From NCBI GenBank assembly GCA_902728285.1, contig CACVBU010000508.1:141926-205925 (forward strand): a DNA stretch of 64,000 nt. Direction: 5' to 3'. The position numbers and the translations under genes are program-made. The DNA is from Clytia hemisphaerica. Its lineage: Eukaryota; Cnidaria; Hydrozoa; Leptothecata; Clytiidae. Numbering within the stretch: the stretch's first letter is position 1; every line of letters begins with the position of its first letter. The notes beneath the pieces were generated by a model, which saw only the letters and a list, made by a program, of their open reading frames with translations, made no database searches and had not been told where the DNA came from. Shown here one piece after another: positions 40,001 through 52,000 of this stretch.

Positions 40001-43000
40001 AGTAGTTATTATGCGTTTAGAATAAAGAAGATTTGGTTGAGAAGATTCGTCAAATAATATGGACAATATACCTTTCAGATATTAGTTCCTACAGAATAAT
40101 CAAAGGATGGCATAAAATGTGGGAACATTTTATTTGTCATATAGAATTATAAGAATCTTTATAGAAGAATCTAATCAATAACTCTTAAACGGTGATATAC
40201 CTTTCGGTAATTAGTTCTTACAGAGTAAACAAGGGATGACACACAATTTGAGCACATTTATTTTTCTTATAAGCATATACTTTATAAAAATCAAATCAAT
40301 AACTTTTGATAGCTGGGGATATACTTTTAGGTAATTAGTTCTTACAAGGTAGACAGGGGACTACTGGTTGCAGCAGTTTTGATATGGCTCAGCCTCGCTT
40401 ATTCATCATAAAAAATGACCGTGTCCGAATCATTTCTCATGACTTGACCTAAACCTTTTTTTCTAATCCACCTCGTAATTTTCTTAACAGCTTTTTCAGA
40501 GCCAGCATTTTAGCATGCTTTTTGCAAATATTTGGCGAAATTTTCGACTTCAAGTCGTCTTGTTTTTTTTACTTCTGTTTTCCCCTTGGGCATAAACAAG
40601 ATTCAGAATGCTTCAAACTCCACAAAATTATCAACATCTTTCCAAGAGTTTTCGATAGTTTTCTGTGTGTACATCATCGCTGAGAAAGGCGGAGAAAATA
40701 TCATTAATGCTTGGACCACATAAGATCATTTCAATAACAAACTGTTCACTGTAATCTAATACTCGCGCTATTTTCCTTTAGATCGAGACTTTGGCAAGGG
40801 CGTTCGTCATTCTACCGGAAAGCCAAGTGACTTCACCGCAAACCATTTATTTTTACAATGTCAATTCTTCAGTCAAACAATATGCTATCCGCTGTGATCG
40901 TATTATGAGGCCTCTAAAGGTATAACAAAAGCTAATAATAAATCTTGGTTTTTCTTAGTTTGATCCATGTGACCCAATGAAACGTTTGAAGTGAGGGGCT
41001 AAAACGCTAGGGAAAATTCCCGCCAATCGGTTGGGTGACAAAGAAAACTTTACTCTCTGCACAATCTAAACGCAATGAAATTTTGCCTTACTTATAAAAT
41101 TATTAGACGGGGGGTCCGAATAAGCAGGGGGCAGGAAAATGTTCTAAATTCTAATAAGCGGGGGGGATGGAATAAGAATTAGAAGACATGATTTTTTTAA
41201 CTGATATCAATTTCAACAACAAAAAAGCAACTTTAACAAATAAACACGTAAAATAAGAACCAAAACTAACGGAGAGGAAAATTTTCACGAGTTTAACGTC
41301 TTTCTACACTGTAATAAAAAAATTACTCGAATTTAATTACAGGGGGGTCTTAATAAGGGCGGGGGGTATGGATTTTTTTCGATTAACAACTAGCGGGGGG
41401 GAGACGTCTATTCGGGAGACAAGAGTAATACTCCTTTTGACGTTGGCTTCACAAAAGGAATGGATGCGAATTTTATCTGAACCTGAATTGCGCCAATTTT
41501 CTGTATTTGTAAGAGCACCACTTCAATAATTTCAAAAGTCTCTTAATTCTACCCTTCAAAATCACCCTTTTCCATCTTCCATACACACTTTTAGCATAAA
41601 GATTGAAATGTGTATTAAATTTTTTCGAGGTGTTTATTTTTTTACCTCTTGCCATACCGAATTTCAAAAACTCATCGATCGAGTAATAAATGGCCCTTTT
41701 CAGAACGTATGTGCTAAGCATTTTGAACCTCTGAAGGCTAAGCTACCAAGGAACCATCATTTCATTGTAAAGTAACATCGAAATCACTTCGCCTTTTTTC
41801 ATTCAACAGAACCATCCACGAGTGATCATCATCGACAAACTACCCAAACTCTATGAGCATATCCATCAAGACGAATTAAGATTACCAAGCTCTACAATCT
41901 CATTGGAGAAAGATAACAAGGTAAATGTTTTCCCTTTTTGGAATGTATCGATTGTTCATCAGTGTCCTGTAAACCCGGGGAATACATTAGCAAGTTTATG
42001 TATTCGAGATGAATCGAAGGAGACGGTAGAAAGCAAAGTAGACATGTCCCCAAAATTGCCGTCCACTTTGTTTGACAACGGTATAAACACCAAAACACCG
42101 TCGTCTGTTTAGGTGACCATAGGTGATTTAGAGCCGTACATCAACTATTGACTTTGTTTTGCGTCGACTTCACTTACCGTCGCCCTCGATATCTTCCGAT
42201 ACATAAACTCGCGTTTTTCTGCGACGGTGACGGGTATGTCCGAGCCAAAGCAAATCGACCCTTTGAGGGGTTTGATTTCGCAGTATAGTGAGTAAGGGGC
42301 ATCTGATCTCGTCTTCTTCTTTTTGGGTTGCCAATCTCAAGAAGATTACCAAGATGTGTCTATCAAGTTTTAAAAAGTACCGAGTTTTTCTATTTTTGAG
42401 AAATAAATAATCAATTTGGGCCAATTTCTTCTAAATATACAATAACATATCGATCAACTACGATAAAGATCTTTCCGTTTAGAAAAGGAGAGTGCTACAA
42501 CGCTCAAACACTATCATGTAATTATTTTACTTCATTTATTTCAGGTGTATTCTGCTTCAAAACCATCTGTAAAAGGGAGCTTTCTTGTTAAAGTAAGTTT
42601 ACCATCTTTCGCTCTTTCATCGTGTCATCATTGCTATAATAGTGAGGTTAAGTACAAATACTCTCTCTCTCTCTCTCAGTACAAATACGGACAAATTTTC
42701 TCGAGCCTTCATTCGCGCACTTTTTTACAGGCTGATCGGAAAGCAAGCTAGACTTACCCCGCCTAGTATATCCGCTTTGTTTCTAGAACGGAAAATCGAG
42801 CGGAAATTCGTTCTGGAAGCAAAGCTGATTTCTTTACAGGGTAAGTCTAGCTTGCTTTCCGATCAGCCTGTAAAAAAGTGCCGTGGCGCGAATGAAGGCT
42901 AGAGAAAATTCGTCCGTCGTCGTGATTTATCCATCGATACTTAACCTCACTAATGTGAGCTCAATTCCGTCGATGAGAAATCATCTTTTATATTGAAATT

Positions 43001-46000
43001 GAGATCCATTTGTATTTATTTTGATCAAGCCAGAATCCTTGTGTGGGTTAAAATTGATGAGGGACGACTGTATATTCTTCAACCCAATTGGTTCATCCTC
43101 AAAGCAAAATATATATTTTTTATAAGAACATTCAAAGCTTTTGAACCGTCTTAGTTTTTTAGTTTAAGCCTAAAAATATTTTTTTCACATGTAACAGTAT
43201 TTTTGACCATTTTCCCAAGAAATCGGATGTTCTACAGTCCGCAAAGCCTGCAAATGTTCTTGACTTGTTCTTAGTATTTTGACTCCTAAGCCTTATTTTC
43301 TTATATAGTTTGTTCTTATAAAATAACGTTTATTCTTATGAAATATTGGATAAAAGCAAAAAAGTTGTTTTTTTTCATTGTAAATGTAGATTGGACCACA
43401 GTCTATTCAACTACAAGCCTGTGAGCGTGTCAAAGTGTTGACATTCTCATGTCTACTCAACGACGTGTTTTATGCATCCGAAATTGAAAAGGTGACCATC
43501 ATTCTTAGTCCATATATTGGGCTATTTCAGAAAAATTTGTACCCCCTATGTTGAAGGTGGTATTTTTTTAAAAAGGTGACCCCCTTTGATTTGTTTCCAA
43601 TTTTTAAGGACCCCCTTGGATTTTTAACACGATTCTACTTCGACTTTTAATTTTCCAGACCACCCTGGACGTCACACCTCCTCAACATAGGGGGTACAGA
43701 CTATTTCTGGAATAGCCCATTGAGGACGATTCCAATTCATAGTTTCAATAAGAGGGAAGGGAAAGAAGTAAAAAATCAAAATATAATAGCTGCATTCTTT
43801 TTCACCGTTCAACACATAGTTTCAATACTAAGAGGATTTGTAGCCGGGTAAGTCGATAGAGCATTCACCTTGCAATCCATGGGTACCCATGTACGCCATT
43901 GGTGTGGTGTTACCTCAGCAATTGTCGACCTCCTAGGTCTAGTGCAAATAGAAAAGGGGCAAGACTGCCTCACTACTTACTACTACACCAATTACCTAAG
44001 AGAAAATCACTATCTTAATATATCTTTGATAAAGCCCCTTCAGTCTATCTTTTACTTGAAATTTTTATTTGCATACTTGACGAAAATTTCTCTCGCTCGG
44101 TACCTGATAACCCGTCCTGCCGTTAGTTCGATTTTTTCCTTGTCCTCCGGACATATTTCCTTTCTTATAAAAAGTTTGGGTGAATATTTTCGAAGAAGGT
44201 TGTATTTTTTTGCCCGCCGCAATCTTTTCCAATAGCATATCATTTCCTCGTCTATTAGCAGAGTTAACAGTTCTTCCATCTCAGTTAAGCAGATTTCTGC
44301 ATAATTCTCCAAATTTCAAGAATATGTGCTAATTTGGAAAATTGAATTTGGCATAAAAAGGGCCGGTGCTAAATTTGGGCCAATAAGCTACCCGAGCAAT
44401 GATGTGCTTTTTCTCCACAATAGGCAAGTCATCAAGATGATGTATTGGATTTAGAATTCACAAGTCGTCGAACGGGCTTGAAATTCGTCACACCGCAGGC
44501 CGAAGAAATCGTCAACTCCATTTTACACGTTCAAGCTCGATGGAGACTTTCTCAACAGGTATCTGATGAACTTTTTTTCATTCTCTGATTTGATGGAATC
44601 ATGGTAGCCAATCTGTTAGATATATAGTCCAACCAGAATTTTAGGAATACAATTGAGTCTCTTTAACTCGAACGGGGAACACAAATTTGTTCGAGTTAAG
44701 TAAATTTCGAGTTATAGAGTAAGGTTTATGAGGCATTGTTGACTGAAGGGACTAGAAAACTTGTTCGAGTTAAGGAGACATTCGATTATAGAAGTTCGAG
44801 TTAAAGAGGAGACTCTACTCTATTTTGGTTTGGCGAGAGTTGAGTTAGATAGGCAAGATAAAATTCTAAGATTTGTTATCTAGGAAGCAGAAAAAAGTTT
44901 GAATTACTTATGGAGGTAAAGCTATTTTGACTCTGCTGTATCAAATCATAAAAGACAGCAAATGTTACTGCATTTTACTTTTATTCTTTTGTAGGACAAA
45001 ACGAAACACATGGCCAGTAAGAAGATGCGACCTAAGGATGTTCCAGGAACGCTATTAAACATGGTAAATTACTCACTCACTCAAAATGTTGTTGGAAAAT
45101 CTAATTAACGATACATAAAAATAAGTCTAATTTGTATTTAAGAAGGTTTTGCGATTTTGGGTCAAATAAAATATTGATACCCCCTTTGACTGATTTTCGA
45201 GAAAAATTTTTTTAGATGTTCATCAATTAAATTTGAATGGGTTTATTTCGAGAACCACAATTTATTGGTAAAAAAGAAAAATCTCGTTAAGAATAATCAT
45301 GTTTTAGTAGTATCACCAATGCAGATTATGTATTTCGCGAATGAGTTCGTTCAATCGCGCAATTAATACGCGAAATCCTATTATATCATATGATATCCTA
45401 TTAAATTCTATCTTTCGCTGATTTCTTTCCTATATTTTAGTCTTTGATCAATCTTGGGAATCGAGACCCGAGTCTTCGTTTGGCTGCATACAACCTTCTA
45501 TGTGCTTTGACAACGAACTTCTCACTACAAATTAATGAAAGACTGTGGGAAGCTAAAGGTATTTGTGCACTGATCTCTTACTACTTGCCTGGATTGGGCT
45601 TCTTATAATAACGGAGCGTGTCCGCCGTTTTGTTTTCTATTTTGCTTGGCGACCTACTTGGCGACCTACTTGATTCGAATGTTCTGACAACAAATCGAGG
45701 ACGCTAAAAGTGCTGATTTTACCGTCGTCCTCAATCAATCAGGATCTAGACAAATAAAAGCTAATTGTCTCCATGGCAGTAAAACATACATAAACTCTCT
45801 AATATTAATAGACTGAGGTCGTTTATAATCCGTATAATACAATAATATTGTTGGTGTCATATAATAATAAAATAATCGTTCCTTCAATTACTAGTTTCGC
45901 TGAAATCTCTGTTATTTATTTATGTTGAGTCGTCTAGCATGCTACACTAGAATATCAAGTATTTGCTAAAAGTGTCCGGGGGGGGGCACTTTACTTAAGC

Positions 46001-49000
46001 GAATTGAGGGTATGGGTATATGCCGCCTTTAAGGATACCGTTTTTGGACCTCCAAAGCCCCACTATGGGTTGGAAAGACCAGAAAATCAAATTTCAGTCC
46101 CATTAAAGTTCGGGGAAAAAGGAAAATTTTTGCCTCTAAAAACATCGAAATTTGGTCAGTCAGGTTAGATTAGATTCTTTTCCCCCTTCTTTTCAGTTCT
46201 GCTAAGGGTCCGAGTGTCGAAAGTCGGGTGGCACATACCCGTCAGCTCGCAACCCTAGTACCAACACCCCCTCCGGATTTAAGTATTTTCTTCTGTTGTC
46301 CTTTTTTCAACCCTGTTTACTTTTTTTCTTTCAGGAGTTTGTATACCAGCAAACTGCACGCTTTTCATTAAAAGTATCAGCGAACAACTGGCATTGCGTG
46401 AACCCAACATGACTTTAGAGGTACCTGTAATTTTAAGTAAAGTGCAGTGTCTTTAACTCGAACCTCTTTAACTGAATGTCTCCTTAGCTCGTCCCTTCAG
46501 TTAACAATGCCTTATAAACCTTACTCCACAACTCCAAATTCCCTTAACTCGAACAAATTTGTGTTCCACATTCGAGTTATAGAGACGTCACTGTAACTTG
46601 ATAATTCTTTTTCAGAAAATGCAGTAATCTAAACTTTTTTATCTTTGGAAAGCTCACTTGCAATTTTACCTTACAGGCCTTCTGATTGGTGCTCGAGTGT
46701 TTATTTTTATTTAAAAAAACTTAGTCCAACTCTCTATCTTTTTTCAGTTTTTAGACGAATGCATCAGCTGTTTCGCCAAATCTAACGACGAGTCACGGAA
46801 TTTGTGTCTAAATTATATGGCTCCATGGTTCCCTAATCTTGCAAGGTTTGAATTTCATTCATTTTATTACAAAAACCATTAGAGAGGATGGGCAATGGTG
46901 AAAGGATCAATATTTACGCAGACTAAGTTTCGACCACGAGCGGTATTCCGATCAAAAGGTTGCGGGTTTGAACCATTGAGTTTAAAGCCCGAAGGGCTAG
47001 AGTTCAATCTCTAACCTTTCTCAGGCAAGAAAAAGTGAAGCCTTAAAAAATGCGCCGCTTTTTTTGACGACAGATTGAATCTATTAATTCCTTTGTTTAC
47101 GATTGATATTTTTTTCGAAATTTAGCGGTAAATTTTAGTTTCAATCTTTCATTTGTGTAAAAACCAGGCGAGCCGCTCAAGGCCGCGCAACTTTGGTAGG
47201 ATTTGTTGGCTTCAAATCCTACCAAGGAGATTGACTTCTAGCCCTTCGGGCTTATACTTCATTGGTTTGAACCCGGCTCAAATCGACCGCTTATAGCGAC
47301 ACCATCTTTTTTAACGTTGGTAATTGCCATTAAGACTCTAGAAATATGTTTTTTTTCAACGAGACTTCCTTTATCACTAACCACCGCCCATCACCGCCCC
47401 AGCCACTATCCTTCAATTACAATTGGTTTATGATCTTTTTACAGATATTGTGGTTTATCAAGGAACGATCCAAATAAACTACAAATGATGGAGATTGTGA
47501 AAAAGTTAATCGATCTTACTATCTCTAATCGTCAGGTAGGTTCGTTTTCTTATAAAAACCTGGTTTTGTATGACTTTACATAAGTATTTATTACCTAGAA
47601 TTTCAAACGAATGTGCAATTTTTAATTGAGACTCCCAGAGAACCAACAAGGCTGTTATAAACCTAAAACCCCATTAATATTTAAAAAATGAAGGCGTACT
47701 CAATCTCGCTAATTCGAACTCGAAAGGAAAGGAATCAATTTACGTTCAAATTACAGAGAGATTGGAATAATAGAATTTCCAATTAGCGAGAGTCTATTGT
47801 ATCTGACAGCTGTTTAGAAGTCATTTAACCAGAATTTTCTTGAAGAGATTCAATTATTAATCTTCCCAGTTTGACAAACCCTTTTATATATAAAACCTTT
47901 GTTTTCATTTCAGAACTACCCATTCATACAAGCGTCAGTGTGGGCGAATATTGGTAAAATACCAGACCTCCTCGACGTTGTGCTTGACCTTTTTATGAAG
48001 GTAAAGGGCTACATACACTACACAATATATTGTCAGGCAATATATTGATGATATATTGCTGAATGTCGACAATATATTGAAAAGGTGTCCGCAATATATT
48101 GTCAGCTCGATTGGCAATATTCCAACAATAAAGGGGGATTGTTTACAGAAAGAAAATTCCTTTTTATAATAGAGTACCAGTTGTTTACTTCGTACATTAC
48201 GGTCCGCAAACCATATTGTCGAATATTGTTCGTCAATATATTGTGTAGTCTAAGTAGCCCTTAAAGAAGTGTTTTTTTTTTCTCTTCCTGTAGATATCTA
48301 GATCTCCTGTGAATTATCGTCGTTTTGCAAAAGATTTCCTTTACCGCACTAAGATTCTCTGACTTTTCCGAGATTTTTCTACTATTTTCCTGGCATAGCT
48401 GGCACTAGATTGGAAGGATTTTCTTTTAAAGGTACGTTCAGTTCTGATCTTTTTCTGGTAGAAAAGTGGCAGTGATTTAGTGCGGGAAGGGAATTTTATA
48501 TAAAACGACGGTAGAGGACTTTTGGAGTATTGTCATCGTGTTCGTAAATAATGTTTTACCTATGGAAACACCCATTGTGTTAACCTAGAGAAAAATTATT
48601 TCAAATTTGAACGTGGACGTTTCCGTAAATACCATTACGTAATGAATATCATGAGTTTCCACCCACTTGCAACTGAGTATTCACGATATGCACCAACAAG
48701 ATGTCTTCCACGGACCCAACAGCTGATTGGTTGCAATTTTACGTCACTAACCAATCAACTGTTTGGTCCGTGATGTAATGTCAGAAAACATTGCAACGGT
48801 GCATAATTGTCGATATAATCTGGCGACACTTTTCCCCCTTTATACTCGCGCAAGGGCTGTTTTGACTATAGATAAAAGACCTTCCAGAGCTATACAAATA
48901 CAAAGTATATTTCAAAGGTTTCAATAAATTTCTTTGGTTTTTTACACACGACAGACGAGTACAGCCGGAGGATTCAACAGCGAGAAAGCAGAAGTACTGG

Positions 49001-52000
49001 CGGATACCAGTGTTACGTTAGCGTCTGCAAATGTCGCCCACGTATCCAAGAAAATACTCGACAAATTCCATACGGTATGTATCCGGTATCTATGAATTCT
49101 ATCTGTGTTCTTTATATGCATCAGTCAAGATGACATCACATTATGTGTCATTACAAGCGATTTGAAATACAAATGAAATGGAATGGTAGTGAGAAGCTTT
49201 TGAATGTTCCTGGATGTTCCAAGGCACTCCTAAATCAAGGGAGCAACCAGGGACGCGATACCTTAATATGTTAGTTGTATCATATTTTTCAATTAAAACA
49301 GGTGATTGACCGAACGAGGATATCGCACGTCGAAAGTTTGGAAAGACATCTGATGTGGGACGATATTGCCATTTTGGCGCGCTATTTACTGATGTTATCA
49401 TTCAACGACTCTTTAGACGGTAAGGTTAAGTAACGATAGATACACGTTTGTTTTTTTTTAAGAAACTAGTTTCACCAAGCAGCCTCAATGTTTCTTAAGA
49501 AATCGGCCTTTTGAGCCTTAAATGTTTCTTACATGTTTCTAAACTTTTTGACATAATCAGCCTATTTTTCATGCAAAGATTGGAAGGTTCTAAAAAACCG
49601 AGTTAAAAAATGTTATTTTCTCATTCTCAGCCTCAGCATGTTTCTTAGATGTTTCTTAGTTTTTAGGCATTCTGAGCCTCATGTTTCTTAAAAGTGTGTT
49701 TCTTAAAAAAAAAAAAAACGTGTAAATCAGGACGACGGACGAATTTTCTCTAGCCATTGCTCACGTCACGGAACTTTTCTTTAACCTGAAAGCAAGGCAG
49801 ACTTGTCATCGCAAAAAAATCAACTTTGCTTCTAGAACGAATTTCTGTTTGATTTTTCTTTAAAAAAACGATCATTATTTTCTTTAGTATTGCAACATTT
49901 GCCAGACATTTTCCACATCGTGACGTTGTTGGTATCATCCGGTCCTGTATCATTACGGGCTTCCATCCACGGTCTTGTCATCAATTCTTTGCAAAGTTTG
50001 TTAACTTGTGAAATGAAATTGAGTGGTAAGAACATCCAAAATTTTTGAAGCCCTTGGATGTTTTCAATGCTCTTATTTATTAATATTTTTGGTCCATTTT
50101 CCTAATAAATCAGATTTTTTAGAGCCCTCAAAACCTTAAAATGTTCTTAACTTGTTCTTAACATATTGGCCATCGAAGCCTCATATTCTTATATAGTCTG
50201 CTCTTATAAAAAACGTGTATTAAATTATGACGACAAAACACAATTAATTCAAGCTTATTATTTATTTTTTAGATAAAACTCAATTACTGATACGAAAGAA
50301 GTTGGAAGACCTTTCATTACAGAAGTTCTACCTTCTTTTTGGTAAGTAGTACCGCGTTGTGATATCTAGTAATTTTTTTTGTGCTAAAAACACATTTACC
50401 AGACAATTTTAAGACTCGGAAAAATCCAGTTAGGGACTTACTTCAAGCAAACCTCAAGCAAGCTGTTTGTTCCTAACTGACATAAATTTCACCCACGAAA
50501 CAAAAAACTATGCGCAGGTCTAAATGAGAACTACTTGAAAACTTTGAGTTTTCAAGTTGTTACTAAACCACCCTATACATTACATATTCTTTCTACCATT
50601 TCTAATAAAAAATGGCTGATCGTGGGTGAAAATGACGTCAAACGGAATCTGCCTATTGCTCTTCGAAGCCACTAAGGATCAACACAGGCACCGGGGGGGT
50701 ACTACCCTTGTCGACCGACGGGGGTGCTCCGCTGAGGTTCGAAAAATGGACCCTACGTGGGACTCGAAATTTGCGAAAAAAGTGACCCTACGTGGGACTG
50801 AAATTCCAAAATTTTCTCAAATTTTCTACTTTTCCCCCAAATTTTCCAAAAAAAGGCACCCTACGAGGGACTGATTTTTCTACTTTGGTGTTTTTGCGAC
50901 CCTACCTGGGACTCGTGGAGGTTAAAAAAGGTACCCTGACCAGCGGAGCATCCCCGTAACCCATTTTGCCCCAGTACCCCCCCCCCCTTCCCGGACACAG
51001 GCATCATTACCATTAATAGCCAATGAATGTTTTCGCTATTTTTGTAATCATAATTCATAAGAATTACAATGAATCATATTACCAGTAATTTTTATCTGAT
51101 ATTCCGATGGCAAATTGGTGGCCGCCCGCGCTAAAGCTCTAAAATAAGAAGCCAATTTCCCACATTTGGTTGTGAGTTCGATCCTCGGTTATCGCCAAAT
51201 CAGTGAGTGAGAAGCTTAGATTGGGTAATGTAATCAGGGTTGTAAGTAAATAGAAGATGCGAGTAGGTTTCGCACTCACTCTCCTTCAGCATTCGACTAC
51301 TCAAAGTTCTAGCTCGAATAGAAAAAGGGGTACACTCCCTCACAGCCGCTGATAATCACCAGATGAATATATAGTTGACGTTCTACTATTCGATACGCTC
51401 CCTTATTCGATAACATTAAAAGTCACCGTCAACAAGAAACTCTCATAAACGAAATTCTACTATTCGATGCGCTCCTTTATTCGACGAAAATTCTATTCCC
51501 CTTGAAAATCGAATTCGAGAGCATGAACTGTACTTACTTACTTACTTCAATATCGAATTATTCACAGGTATTTCGAACGTGAAATCGACACCAGTCAAAG
51601 CGTTCGTCACGCAAACCAAAGTCAATCGAACATTTTATTCGAAACTGAAATCAAGAGAAGCTGACACTGAAATCTCCTTATCTTCGCTGGAAGTCATTGC
51701 AGAAACCTTACTGTCAATCGTTGAGGTAATAATACAGATTTTGAAGCCTTAGGATGCTCTTAACTTTTTGAGTTTTAAGCCCTAAAAATGTTCTTAACAT
51801 GTTCTTATTTTCATCATTTCGCGAGTATTTTTGTCCATTTTTCTAAAAAATTGAGTGTTATTAGAGCCAAATGACGTGTATTTTTTTTCAATTTAGGCTT
51901 GTTGCAAAGATTTGAAAAACGAAAACTGGATCGACCGATGGACAGCACTTTGTTCAAGGTAACACCACGGAAATTACGTAATCTTTATTCAGACTCGATA

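Noticed and set aside
43870-44235. 121-codon open frame
   Set aside because: The first third is SINE family 1 sequence and the rest is AT-rich intron.
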